A stretch of 64,000 nucleotides of DNA from Marinobacter sp. ANT_B65. Lineage in GTDB: Bacteria > Pseudomonadota > Gammaproteobacteria > Pseudomonadales > Oleiphilaceae. Position numbers and translations under genes: made by a program. Position 1 is the stretch's first letter. The number at the start of each line of letters is the position of its first letter. Below, in pieces: positions 26,963 to 35,727 of the stretch. The notes beneath the pieces are model-generated. The model saw only the letters and a program-made list of their open reading frames with translations. It was not told where the DNA came from and searched no databases. The stretch is from the NCBI RefSeq assembly GCF_002407605.1, contig NZ_NXGV01000001.1, forward strand, positions 618,895 through 682,894, in the 5' to 3' direction.

Positions 26963-29548
26963 ATGTTGATTCTTCTTGGCGTGGGTCTCGCGCTGTTTAT
27001 ACCTCTGGGTGCTGTTCTTGGCTTTGTGGCGTTTTGCAAGCGGAATGAGCAGGTTACTCGTGTTGAGTTACTGGGGCGTGAGGTTGCTTCGCTGAAGCTT
27101 GAAGTTGTCGAGTTGCGCCGGCAAGCCGGACAGGCTTCGCCACCTTTACAGGTATCGCTTCAGGAAGAGATCATTTCCGGTCAGCCGGCTGAGCCTGAGC
27201 GTCAGGTCACAGAAGAAATTACGGCGGCACAGTGGTCGGCTATTCCTCAACCGGAAACAAAAACAGAAGCAGATGACTGGATTGAGCCTCGCAAGCCCTC
27301 CCGCATTATTGCTGCCCTGAAAGAAAATTGGATGGTCTGGCTGGGTGGGCTGAGTGTGGCTCTGGCTGGTATTTTTATGGTCAGCCACTCCATAAACTCC
27401 GGGTTGATTGGTCCTGTTCAACAACTGCTGCTTGCTCTTGTTACGGGTGTTGCCCTGCACGCAGGTGCTGAATTCCTGCGCCGACGTCATAGGAGTCCGG
27501 ATCAGGTGTTTGCTGCACTGGCGGGTGGAGGCAGCATTACCCTGTATGCTGCAGTACTTGCAGGTGTTCACCACTACGAACTGATCAGCCCTGTCGTCGG
27601 GTTAATCGTCCTGGCTGCAGTGTCCCTGATGACCATGGCACTGGCACTGGTGCATGGTCCATTGCTCGCTATCATGGGTTTAAGTGGTGCCTATCTTGTA
27701 CCTCTTCTGATCGGTGGTGAAGGTGGCAGTGTTGCCTTTGTGCTTTCGTACAGTTTCCTGATTACGCTCAGTTCACTTCTGTTAATGCGCTGGGTTTTTC
27801 GTGACTGGCTTTGGTACGCCACGCTTGCCGGCGCACTATTGTGGTGGGCCGTTACCCTGGCCGCATCGCCCTCCGAAATGGCAACGGCCTGTTATCTTGC
27901 CGGGCTGTTTATGGTCTTTGCATTTCTGCCGGGTAAGGAACAGGCCCCGCCGTCGCGCTTGCGTGAGGCATTTCTGCCACTACTGGCTATCTGGGGCATC
28001 TCGGTTGCTCACCAGGCTGGGGATAACTCATCCTTGTGGGGCTGGCTGCTCGTTCTGCCGGTGGCCTCCCTGATTCCTCAGAGCCGAGGCGTACTCTGGT
28101 TCCTGCCCTGGGGCGCGGTTCTGGCGAGCGTCGCTGGCTGGTTGCTCTATGTGGGCGGGATAGACGGAGATTTTGTATATCTGCTGCAGATCCCGCTGAA
28201 TCAACAGGCGGGTTTTGTCAGTTACCTTATTGCAGCTGCCATCATCACCACTGGCCTTGGTTTGTGGCAGTGGGGTCGCTACGCCGATCAGCGGCGCTGG
28301 GCGTCACTGACGCTGCTGTCCTCCCCCTTGTGGCTGGTGCTCGGCTGGTTGCTGCTTCACGGTTATGGCGAAACATCGGTAGTGTGGGCCGTCAGCACTC
28401 TGCTATTGGGCGCTGTATATGGTGTCCTGGCCTGGCGAATGGAAGGGAATGCGCGCTACGGGAATGGCGTGGTCTGGTCAGTGCTGGCGGCACATATTTG
28501 CTATTCGCTGGCTACGGTTATGGCCTTCCGTGAAGCGTCACTCACTTTGGCTCTTTCGGTTCAGTTCGTCAGCCTCACCTGGCTTGCGCGGCGTTACCAG
28601 ATGCCGGAGCTGTATATGTTGCTGAAAGGTGTGTTGGCGCTGGTTGTTGCGCGGCTGACCTTTAATCCCTGGCTGCAGGGTTATGACGACAGTGTTCACT
28701 GGTCGCTCTGGACCTATGGCGGTGCCACGCTATTGGCGGCTGTTGCGACCAGACTTGCGGACCGGAATCATTCGATTCGCCCCTGGCTGGAAGGTGCTAC
28801 CTTGCATCTTCTGGTGCTGTTCCTGGGGACAGAATTGCGTTACTGGCTCTACGACGGTGATATCTTCATTCACGAATACAGTCTTGTTGAAGCAACGCTG
28901 AATACTTTGCTATGGGGTGCGCTCAGTGTGACCTATGCGGTTCGCGCCAAAGCCAGCCAGTCACTGATCTGGCTCTATCGATTGTTCTCATGGGTCCTGC
29001 TGGCGCTTTCCGGGATCAGCTACCTGGCACTGGTGACGCTGCATAACCCCTGGTGGAACGACGGTGTTATTGGCGGTACGCCTGTTTTCAATATGTTGCT
29101 ACCCGCTTTTGGTGGCCCTGTTCTTCTGGCGTTTATTGTCAGCCGCTTCCCGGAGATTGTCCCCAGGCTCTGGGCTCTGTGCGTCTCGGCGGGGGCCTTC
29201 ATCCTGTTCACAGCTATGGAAATTCGTCAGTTCTGGCAAGGCAGTGATATGGCGTTGTGGTTTGGCATGACCGAGGGGGAGCTGTATACCTATTCGGTGG
29301 TTGGAATGTTTTACGCTATCGCCGCCATTATCTACTCCACGGTTTATTCGGCGAAAAGTGCCCATATTGTGTTGTATAGGGCAGGCATGGCTTTGCTGGG
29401 CATAGTGATTGGAAAAATCTTCCTGATTGATATGGCCGGCCTGCAGGGGCTTTGGCGGGTCGCCGCGTTTATGGGACTGGGGCTTGCGCTTCTGGGCCTT
29501 GCATGGCTGTACCGAAAAGCGCAGCGTGCCAGTACTCAGGCCCCATAA
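26963..29548 (+). CDS. DUF2339 multi-pass membrane protein
   Basis: A very large inner-membrane protein (861 residues) of the DUF2339 family. An N-terminal membrane segment is followed by a cytoplasmic stretch (about 25-120) with a short coiled-coil predicted by leucine/charged pattern (TRVELLGREVASLKLEVVELRRQ), then about 24 or more hydrophobic segments. Conserved pieces include ENWMVWLGGLSVALAGIFMVSHSI, ALAGGGSITLYAAVLAGVHHYELI and, at the end, RAGMALLGIVIGKIFLIDMAGL. Function is unknown; length is typical for the family. The start is uncertain: ATG 26963 or a TTG at 26954 with AAAGGG three bases before it. Confidence 0.82.
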   Translation: MLILLGVGLALFIPLGAVLGFVAFCKRNEQVTRVELLGREVASLKLEVVELRRQAGQASPPLQVSLQEEIISGQPAEPERQVTEEITAAQWSAIPQPETKTEADDWIEPRKPSRIIAALKENWMVWLGGLSVALAGIFMVSHSINSGLIGPVQQLLLALVTGVALHAGAEFLRRRHRSPDQVFAALAGGGSITLYAAVLAGVHHYELISPVVGLIVLAAVSLMTMALALVHGPLLAIMGLSGAYLVPLLIGGEGGSVAFVLSYSFLITLSSLLLMRWVFRDWLWYATLAGALLWWAVTLAASPSEMATACYLAGLFMVFAFLPGKEQAPPSRLREAFLPLLAIWGISVAHQAGDNSSLWGWLLVLPVASLIPQSRGVLWFLPWGAVLASVAGWLLYVGGIDGDFVYLLQIPLNQQAGFVSYLIAAAIITTGLGLWQWGRYADQRRWASLTLLSSPLWLVLGWLLLHGYGETSVVWAVSTLLLGAVYGVLAWRMEGNARYGNGVVWSVLAAHICYSLATVMAFREASLTLALSVQFVSLTWLARRYQMPELYMLLKGVLALVVARLTFNPWLQGYDDSVHWSLWTYGGATLLAAVATRLADRNHSIRPWLEGATLHLLVLFLGTELRYWLYDGDIFIHEYSLVEATLNTLLWGALSVTYAVRAKASQSLIWLYRLFSWVLLALSGISYLALVTLHNPWWNDGVIGGTPVFNMLLPAFGGPVLLAFIVSRFPEIVPRLWALCVSAGAFILFTAMEIRQFWQGSDMALWFGMTEGELYTYSVVGMFYAIAAIIYSTVYSAKSAHIVLYRAGMALLGIVIGKIFLIDMAGLQGLWRVAAFMGLGLALLGLAWLYRKAQRASTQAP

Positions 29549-29576
29549 ATCTATTTGTTAAACAGAGATGCAGATT

Positions 29577-29960
29577 ATGACTGATGAGCAGTTGACGAGC
29601 GTACTCGAAATGAGCGGCGAAGAGCGATACGACTACTTTCTGAGCCAGGTGATGGAAGAGCGGGAAATCTGGATACTCGTCAATGGGGATAGCCGGTTTT
29701 TGACAATCATGTCGGAAGACGATGGGCTGGCACACCTGCCAGTCTGGCCCAGTTCTGAATTTGCCGTAGCCTACGCCAAAGGTTCGGATGACCTGTCTCC
29801 GAAAAGCATCTCATTGCCCGACTTCTTCAAGAAGTGGGTGCCAGGTCTGTCGAAAGACGGTCTGCAGGTGGGTGTGTTTCCAGGCCTGGACAAAACGGTG
29901 TGGATAACCGAAGCGGATGAACTGAAAAAAGATGTGCAAGACGAACTTTCCAGTTTTTAG
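29577..29960 (+). CDS. DUF2750 protein
   Basis: A 127-residue soluble protein recognised as DUF2750 by the pattern GEERYDYFLSQVMEEREIWIL, LPVWPSSEFAVAYA, and DFFKKWVPGLSKDGLQVGVFP. Function unknown. The in-frame ATG at 29568 immediately follows AGAG with no spacing, whereas ATG 29577 has AGAG 9 bases before it; I use the latter. It sits between the DUF2339 gene (28 bp gap) and trxC (33 bp gap) and probably shares their transcript. Confidence 0.7.
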   Translation: MTDEQLTSVLEMSGEERYDYFLSQVMEEREIWILVNGDSRFLTIMSEDDGLAHLPVWPSSEFAVAYAKGSDDLSPKSISLPDFFKKWVPGLSKDGLQVGVFPGLDKTVWITEADELKKDVQDELSSF

Positions 29961-29993
29961 ACTGGTCGATTCAACATGCTGTGAGGTGAAGTC

Positions 29994-30434
29994 ATGAGTG
30001 ATGACGTTAAACATGTAGTCTGTCCTCATTGTAACAAGACAAACCGTGTGCCAGCGGATCGTGTGACAGCGGGAGGGAATTGTGGTGCCTGCAAGCAGCC
30101 GTTATGGCCAGGGGGAGTGTTGGAGCTGACCTCGCAGAGCTTTTCCGCCCATACGGGGAACAGCGACTTGCCCGTGCTGGTGGATTTCTGGGCTAGCTGG
30201 TGTGGCCCCTGCAAAATGATGGCGCCACAGTTCGAGCAGGCGGCAGCGGGCTGGCGGGGCAAGGTTCGGTTTGCCAAGCTTAATACTGAAGAGCATCCGG
30301 GCCCTGCCGGGAAATACAGCATTCGCAGTATTCCGACATTGATTCTGTTCCGGAATGGCCGTGAACTGGCGCGCCAGAGCGGAGCCATGAATCAGGGCCA
30401 GATAAACCAGTGGCTGCAGAGTAACGGGTGCTGA
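29994..30434 (+). CDS. trxC: Thioredoxin 2 (TrxC)
   Basis: Cytosolic thiol reductase, 146 residues. N-terminal zinc finger with CPHC and CGAC pairs (VCPHCNK, GNCGACKQP) as in E. coli TrxC, followed by a thioredoxin domain with the active site WASWCGPCKMM and the cis-Pro segment SIPTLILFRNG. GAGGTGAA precedes the ATG. A thioredoxin-like gene begins 14 bp after its stop. Confidence 0.93.
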   Translation: MSDDVKHVVCPHCNKTNRVPADRVTAGGNCGACKQPLWPGGVLELTSQSFSAHTGNSDLPVLVDFWASWCGPCKMMAPQFEQAAAGWRGKVRFAKLNTEEHPGPAGKYSIRSIPTLILFRNGRELARQSGAMNQGQINQWLQSNGC

Positions 30435-30448
30435 GGGTGCCAGGTTGC

Positions 30449-30796
30449 ATGCTTGCGATATGCAGCGAAGAGGCGTTGGTGAAACTGGTAAGTACGAGTA
30501 GTGCGGTCCTTGTATTGTATGGTGGAGAAGGTTGTGGGGTCTGTCAGGCAGTTAAACCCCAACTGGAAAAGCTGGGGCGGGACGAGTTTCCTGAACTGGT
30601 GATGCTCTATGTGGATTGTCAGGCATCCGCGCCTCTGTGTGCTGCCCGTGGTATTTTTTCCTTGCCAGTGATTCATCTCTGGTTTGAAGGCCAGCGTTTT
30701 GGTGAGTTTGCCCGAGTGTTTTCCATTGGCGAAGTTCGAGCTGCACTGGAACGGCCGTACAGGCTGGCAATTCAGCAGGGCGCCGCTGGACAGTAA
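30449..30796 (+). CDS. Thioredoxin-fold protein with CGVC motif
   Basis: A 115-residue thioredoxin-like protein with the active-site pattern GEGCGVCQAVKPQLEKL and the cis-Pro loop SLPVIHLWFEGQRFGEF. No signal peptide, so cytosolic. It follows trxC closely and may be a partner or spare oxidoreductase. I use ATG 30449; the in-frame GTG at 30428 overlaps the trxC end and has no ribosome site. The CGVC pair is unusual, most relatives having CGPC or CxxC with Pro. Confidence 0.72.
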   Translation: MLAICSEEALVKLVSTSSAVLVLYGGEGCGVCQAVKPQLEKLGRDEFPELVMLYVDCQASAPLCAARGIFSLPVIHLWFEGQRFGEFARVFSIGEVRAALERPYRLAIQQGAAGQ

Positions 30797-30880
30797 ATGA
30801 CCTGGTCACTTAACGGTCATATTTGCCGGACGCCCGTTTTGACTGGCTTGGCCTTGCTTGTCCCGCACCTTTTCACAAAG

Positions 30881-30889
30881 TTATCCACA
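30881..30889. other. Isolated DnaA-box-like 9-mer
   Basis: TTATCCACA is a perfect consensus DnaA box in the 162-bp region between the thioredoxin-like gene and the convergent acyl-CoA ligase gene. Only one copy is seen and no replication genes are near, so an origin is unlikely. The rest of this intergenic stretch shows no clear feature. Confidence 0.25.
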
Positions 30890-30958
30890 GAATCACGGGA
30901 TAAGTTATCTGCGCTCTGGTTCTGTTTGGTCTGTCAGAAGGTATTGCTTTTCTTCCGA

Positions 30959-32479
30959 CTATTCGGGCGGAGCTATCGCTGAGCCTCTGTTCATAGCGGC
31001 ATCACGGGCTTCGCGCCGTAAAACTTTGCCAACAGGACTGCGAGGAAGTGCCTTGACCAGGTGGATGTATTTGGGGGTTTTGACCGGGCCTGCCAGTTTT
31101 TTGCAGTGGGACATTAATTCCTCGGTGGATGCCGTTTCCCCGGTCCGAAGTTCTACAGATGCTTCCAGCCGTTCTCCCCAATAGTCATCAGGCACGCCAA
31201 AAACAATAGAGTCTGACACGGCAGGATGCTGGGCGAGTACCGCCTCTATATCAGCTGGATAAACATTAAACCCTCCGGTGATCACTACATCCCGGATACG
31301 ACCTTTGATAAAGAGAAATCCATCGCTATCAACCATGCCCAGATCCCCGGTGTGTAACCAGCCATCGCGAATGGTTGCTGCTGTGGCTTCCGGCATCTCC
31401 AGGTAACCATCCATGAGCAGTGGGCCTCGTCCACAAATTTCTCCCAGCTCATTGTCAGGAAGGCATTGTCCATCAGGATCCAGAATGCCGAGTTCTGTCA
31501 TTGGTCCTGCTTTCCCGACAGATGTGAGACGTTCACCCTGGAGTTCGTTGGCTGTGCCCGCTGCCAGCATCATAGGGGCTTCAGTCTGACCGTAAATGGC
31601 TTCCACAACCGGCCCGAATAGCTTCCGGGCCTCCAGTAAGCGAGCAGGAGAAGCAGCTGCGCCGCCCCAAATCAGATGCTGAAGAGAGGCCACGTTCCGA
31701 GGGGAGCTTTTTTGCTCATCAATCAGCTTGTAAAGCAATGTAGGTGGTACCCATGTTGCGGTAATCTCCTCATTTTCAATCAGATCGAGAAGGCTTCCGG
31801 GGCTTGAGTCTGCTGTCATTACAACAGCTCCGCCAGAGGCCAGTATGGGGAGAATAAATGCGCCTGCGGCATGGGTCATTGGTGCTGCACAGAGATAACG
31901 ATCTTCGGAATTCAGGTCGAACTTGAGTAACAGGCTGTTTACCATCGTATTGACACACTGAAACGACTGCATAACCCCTTTTGGTACGCCAGATGACCCT
32001 CCTGTAAACTTGATGCCACTCATGTCCTTCAGTTCAGCTTGCCACTCGGGTGCTTTCCCTGCGTATTTCTGTTCGAGAGCTACCATTGCCCTTGCATCAT
32101 CTGAATCTGCGCCTGCCACAAGAACCGTTCCATCAAAACTCAGTACTTTGTCCAGGTAGGCCTTGTGAACTATCAATACATCAGGCTTAACAAATGAAAC
32201 CTGCGCATCAAGTTCGTGGGCCGTGTTGCGTATGTTTAAAGGCACCACTACTGAACCACTGGCATGGATGGCCAGCAAAGCTACCAGCATTTCCAGGTCG
32301 TTTGGCCCGAGCATGGCCACTATCGGGCGCGGTTTTCCAGCAACAGCCTGAATGCCGCAGCCCAGGGCATCGCTACGCACGCCAAGGGTGCGATATGAAC
32401 AGCGAATGTCCCCATCAATTGCGGCAGTGGCATCAGGAGAGCTCAACACTGTTTTATGCAGGAAATTAATCGGGAACAT
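30959..32479 (-). CDS. AMP-dependent acyl-CoA synthetase/ligase
   Basis: A 506-residue ANL-superfamily adenylate-forming enzyme that should activate a carboxylate to its CoA ester. Motifs: FTGGSSGVPKGVMQS (phosphate loop), IYGQTEAPM, HTGDLGMVDSDGFLFIKGRIRDVVITGGFNVYP and the catalytic-lysine end GKVLRREARD. Shape resembles medium-chain or aromatic acid CoA ligases; substrate not determined. ATG 32479 has GGAG 6 bases before it; the longer in-frame start overlaps dctP. It lies 32 bp downstream of a TRAP binding-protein gene, suggesting that the imported acid is its substrate. Confidence 0.86.
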   Translation of the reverse strand: MFPINFLHKTVLSSPDATAAIDGDIRCSYRTLGVRSDALGCGIQAVAGKPRPIVAMLGPNDLEMLVALLAIHASGSVVVPLNIRNTAHELDAQVSFVKPDVLIVHKAYLDKVLSFDGTVLVAGADSDDARAMVALEQKYAGKAPEWQAELKDMSGIKFTGGSSGVPKGVMQSFQCVNTMVNSLLLKFDLNSEDRYLCAAPMTHAAGAFILPILASGGAVVMTADSSPGSLLDLIENEEITATWVPPTLLYKLIDEQKSSPRNVASLQHLIWGGAAASPARLLEARKLFGPVVEAIYGQTEAPMMLAAGTANELQGERLTSVGKAGPMTELGILDPDGQCLPDNELGEICGRGPLLMDGYLEMPEATAATIRDGWLHTGDLGMVDSDGFLFIKGRIRDVVITGGFNVYPADIEAVLAQHPAVSDSIVFGVPDDYWGERLEASVELRTGETASTEELMSHCKKLAGPVKTPKYIHLVKALPRSPVGKVLRREARDAAMNRGSAIAPPE

Positions 32480-32511
32480 TGCGTCTCCAAAGTAGCTATT
32501 GATTGGCCTGT

Positions 32512-33588
32512 TCACTTTCTTTCCCATGGGTAGCCGTCGCTATTGAGCTCATCCCGGTATTTCCTGAGAAGTATCTGATAGTCATTCCAGATTTCCTGTC
32601 CATCAAAGCCAGCTTTGTTCATATCGTCGACCCAGCCTTGTATATATTTTCCGGAGTAACTCATCAGTCTTGATCGTTCTTGTTCGGACCAGTGAATCAC
32701 CTCTACCTTGTTTCCAAGTTCACCGGTAGGCAGTTTTTTCTCTACGTCCATGTTTTCTTTAATGACGTTTTCTGCGTAGAAATCGATCATTTCGCTCCCA
32801 ACCGATCGCATCAGATTCTGTTGCTGCTGGGTTAATTCATCCCAAGCCCACTTGTTCATAACCATGGCCATTCCGGCTATCTGTCCCCAGTTAAGAGCGG
32901 TAACGCTATCTGCGACTTCTGCTGTTCTGAAAGCACGCATGGCGTAAAAATATCCTCCAGAACAATCTATAAGTCCTGTATCCAGTGCCTGATAAACTTC
33001 GCCGTAGCCAAAATTAACGAGGTTTGCGCCGAGGTCCGATAATATTTTTCCATACAGGGCTGATGCGCGAATTTTTTTACCTTTAAAATCATCCAGGGAT
33101 TTTATTCTGGTATCACCCTGGCATTCGAACTGAAGGGATGTTGTCGTGTAATTGGTGATATACACAACTTCATTGTCAGAAAAGGCTTTTTTCATTTGAT
33201 CGTTGGTTGTCATAAGATCGTACATGGCCCGCATTCCGACCCAGGCGTCAGATTCGGTAACCGGTATGTCGCCAACGCTCAGAACCCGCATTTTTTGGGG
33301 ATGATAGGCCGAGTGAACGGTTCCCAGGTCAGCAGTACCTCCGGCAACACCTTCCAGAATGGAACCATACTTCATTAAAACACCACCCCAGTGGACATCT
33401 ATACTCAGTTCGCCATCAGAACGACGGTTTATTTCATTTACAAAGTGGTTTAATGCTTCTGCGCGAACGCCCCGGTTTGGTGTTCCCTCCGCATAGCGTA
33501 GGTTCATTCCTGCAAGAGCGTTTCCTGCAATTAATGATGTAAACAATGTAAGTAATATAATTAAATTTATTTTTTTATTTGTTTTCAT
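32512..33588 (-). CDS. TRAP transporter substrate-binding protein (DctP family)
   Basis: Periplasmic solute-binding protein of a TRAP transporter, 358 residues, with a signal peptide (cleavage near NALA-G, residue 26) and DctP family signatures: LRYAEGTP, FVNEINRRSDGELSIDV, and the selectivity-helix segment KIRASALYGKILSDLGAN with Arg near 175. These proteins usually bind carboxylates. No DctQ or DctM membrane subunits are beside it, so the permease must be elsewhere or lost. The gene and its upstream region are clearly more AT-rich than neighbours, with many AAA/AAT codons at the start, a sign of acquisition. Confidence 0.9.
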   Translation of the reverse strand: MKTNKKINLIILLTLFTSLIAGNALAGMNLRYAEGTPNRGVRAEALNHFVNEINRRSDGELSIDVHWGGVLMKYGSILEGVAGGTADLGTVHSAYHPQKMRVLSVGDIPVTESDAWVGMRAMYDLMTTNDQMKKAFSDNEVVYITNYTTTSLQFECQGDTRIKSLDDFKGKKIRASALYGKILSDLGANLVNFGYGEVYQALDTGLIDCSGGYFYAMRAFRTAEVADSVTALNWGQIAGMAMVMNKWAWDELTQQQQNLMRSVGSEMIDFYAENVIKENMDVEKKLPTGELGNKVEVIHWSEQERSRLMSYSGKYIQGWVDDMNKAGFDGQEIWNDYQILLRKYRDELNSDGYPWERK

Positions 33589-33774
33589 TATATTGCTCTC
33601 GGTTTTTCATGTGGGGTTTTTTATTGTTTGTTTAAGCTATTTCAATTATTTTTTTATAGCAAATATATATATTGTATATAGCCTATTCAGTCAGGGTATA
33701 GGGAGGTGCTACACTGAAAAGCATCATACTCATGCCCGGCGGGTACGAAAGCAGGCAGTCAGGGAGTCTTTATC
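33589..33774. other. AT-rich intergenic region, divergent promoter of dctP
   Basis: About 186 bp, very rich in A and T for the first 100 bases, with an alternating tract (AAATATATATATTGTATATA) that could hold promoter or regulator sites. AT-rich composition differs sharply from the rest of the window. No gene seen except the start of the small membrane protein at its right edge. Confidence 0.5.
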
Positions 33775-33954
33775 GTGGGAACATTGTTGATAATCCTTGC
33801 CATTCTTTTATTGGCGCTGGTGATAATCCTGCCTCTTGTTGAGAAATATGCACCGAAGGGTGAGGAGCGCAGCTATGGCAAGCTTACAGGTTACATTTTG
33901 CCGCTGGCAGCCGTGCTGATTGTCGTGCAGATAGTCCGGTATTATTTTTTCTGA
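33775..33954 (+). CDS. 59-residue two-segment membrane protein
   Basis: Starts at GTG 33775 with AGGGAG 8 bases before it. The product has a hydrophobic segment (LLIILAILLLALVIILPLV), a short hydrophilic turn (EKYAPKGEERSYGKLT) and a second segment ending in RYYFF. Not assigned to a family by me. It is followed by a strong terminator. It is too short for a usual length cutoff, but start, ribosome site and amphipathic turn make it convincing. Confidence 0.7.
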   Translation: MGTLLIILAILLLALVIILPLVEKYAPKGEERSYGKLTGYILPLAAVLIVVQIVRYYFF

Positions 33955-33982
33955 ATATTACGGATAGCAGGTCTGTGATGAT

Positions 33983-34014
33983 GGCTGAACGGGTTTTTTC
34001 CGTCAGCCTTTTTT
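33983..34014 (+). terminator. Intrinsic terminator after the 59-residue protein
   Basis: GGCTG and CAGCC with ACGG/CCGT continuing the stem across one bulged A, loop GTTTTTT, then six T. It lies 28 bp after the stop. Confidence 0.7.
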
Positions 34015-34138
34015 ACACTTCCGTTAAACCAGGCTTAGCCGACGCAACCCAAGTGCTCGCAGCTTCACCATAAATGGACTTCCGGAACGAATATCGCATG
34101 CGCACAGGGCAGGATCAGCCTGAAAGGAAGCATGCATC

Positions 34139-35620
34139 ATGAGCCAGTTCCACCCCATCATTTATGTCCGTGGCTATGCCATGACCGACAGTGAAATCGC
34201 CGATACTGTATCCATGCCTTATATGGGCTTTAACCTGGGCGCGACAAAAGTACGTCAATCCTGGGATGGGGCTGTTTACAAGCAGGTCTTCGAATCGCCA
34301 ATGATGCGTCTGATGAAGGATTACGGTTATACCGATGCCTTCTCAGATGGCGCTGAGATTGATAGGGATATTACCCGGAAAAGCGTCATTATCTACCGTT
34401 ATTACGATCAGGCAGACAGAGATTTTGGTGAGGGGAAACCACTTTCCATTCCTGCCGCGGCTTTGCAGCTCCGGGATCTGATTCTCAATATCCGGGAGCG
34501 GTTATGCGGCGGTAACCCGAAACTGCTGGAAGAGTTCCGGGTGTCCCTCGTAGCACATTCCATGGGAGGACTGGTGTGCCGGTGCATGCTGCAGAATGAC
34601 GGGATCAGTACCCCGGCAGTACGGGAAATGGTTGATAAGGTGTTCACCTACGCCACGCCACATAACGGTATAGAAATGGCCGGAATCAATGTGCCTTCGT
34701 TTCTCGGGCTCTGGGATATCAATAATTTCAACCGCGAAACCATGGCGGGTTATCTGGGGTTGGCTGGCAGGCCGGAGCGGGTGGATTCGCTGGATGGGAA
34801 GTTCAGCCCGGATCGGTTTTTCTGTCTTGTCGGAACCAATCAACAGGATTACGGGGCGGCCAAAGGGGTGTCAAAGTGGCTCGCCGGCAAGATGAGTGAC
34901 GGCCTGGTTGCCATTGAGAATGCCAGTGTCCGGGGTGCTCCCAGAGCCTTTGTATACCGCAGCCACAGTGGCCCATATGGGATTGTTAACTCCGAAGACA
35001 GCTACCAGAACCTGGTGCGGTTCCTGTTTGGTGATGTCCGTGTCGATGGTGTGATGGATGTTGAGTCGTTGCCACTGCCACCGTCTGTTGAGAAGGCGAG
35101 GAGCGAGGGCAGAAGGGTCCGGGCGTCCTATTATTTTGAGGCCACTGTATCGCCCCGGGGCGCCCGCAGCTATCGGTTGACGGAGAGGCGCAGGGAAACC
35201 TTCAGTGCGGTGCTCCGGAAGTTTGATGAAATGATGAAACCAGAGCAGGCCGGCCTGGATTCGGCTCGTTCTCCTGTACTTTTTTCTACTTTTCTTGATA
35301 GCTCGAAAATCACAGTTGAGCGCGGGCGAACTCTGGTGATGACCGTTGACCTCGCTGTATCTGCAACAGATTACTTTGTTGATGGTGCATTGTGGACCGA
35401 GCACAGGGTGGAAGGTGAATATCTGTACCGGGACACGCTCACACTGAAAATGACCCCTTCCGGAGATGGCTGGAATCTGCGTTATGTCACCACGGACGAA
35501 CAATGGAGTGAGCGTGGTGGGAGCAAGGCTGAGTTCGATGGCGACAGCTACCTGATCCCCTTGTCTTCAAAGAAAGGCTTTGGCGCTCAGTTGCGCATGA
35601 CACTCAAGCACCGTAACTGA
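34139..35620 (+). CDS. Lipase-like alpha/beta hydrolase with extra C-terminal domain
   Basis: A 493-residue protein with no signal peptide. N-terminal half (1-290) is an alpha/beta hydrolase: start FHPIIYVRGYA, nucleophile elbow VAHSMGGLV with Ser141, candidate Asp in MSDGLVAIENA and His in YRSHSGPYG. The region TYATPHNGIEM resembles triacylglycerol or PGAP1-like lipases. The C-terminal 190 residues (from about 300) are strand-rich with no domain I recognise. AAAGGAAG precedes the ATG. It stands alone between the small protein and the enoyl-CoA hydratase gene. Confidence 0.75.
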   Translation: MSQFHPIIYVRGYAMTDSEIADTVSMPYMGFNLGATKVRQSWDGAVYKQVFESPMMRLMKDYGYTDAFSDGAEIDRDITRKSVIIYRYYDQADRDFGEGKPLSIPAAALQLRDLILNIRERLCGGNPKLLEEFRVSLVAHSMGGLVCRCMLQNDGISTPAVREMVDKVFTYATPHNGIEMAGINVPSFLGLWDINNFNRETMAGYLGLAGRPERVDSLDGKFSPDRFFCLVGTNQQDYGAAKGVSKWLAGKMSDGLVAIENASVRGAPRAFVYRSHSGPYGIVNSEDSYQNLVRFLFGDVRVDGVMDVESLPLPPSVEKARSEGRRVRASYYFEATVSPRGARSYRLTERRRETFSAVLRKFDEMMKPEQAGLDSARSPVLFSTFLDSSKITVERGRTLVMTVDLAVSATDYFVDGALWTEHRVEGEYLYRDTLTLKMTPSGDGWNLRYVTTDEQWSERGGSKAEFDGDSYLIPLSSKKGFGAQLRMTLKHRN

Positions 35621-35630
35621 TCAGTTACGG
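35611..35630. repeat. Perfect 20-bp palindrome over the hydrolase stop codon
   Basis: CCGTAACTGA followed immediately by its complement. It covers the TGA of the hydrolase gene and could form a hairpin with about 7-8 bp, but no U-tract follows. A related sequence occurs at the lytic transglycosylase stop (about 52471). Confidence 0.5.
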
Positions 35631-35727
35631 AAGAAACCGGCAGTCGGTGAAGAATGATTTGTGGCAGGAGGCATAAGCTGGCAAAGTTCTGCGAATTCAG
35701 ATCTAACTCCACCGAGAGGAAATGCTG

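Noticed and set aside
30881..30889. Replication origin suggested by a DnaA box
   Set aside because: Only one box, no AT-rich unwinding region or dnaA/gyrB neighbours.
33593..33790. 65-codon plus frame in the AT-rich patch
   Set aside because: Low-complexity, no ribosome site; the 59-residue frame starting at 33775 in another register is better supported.
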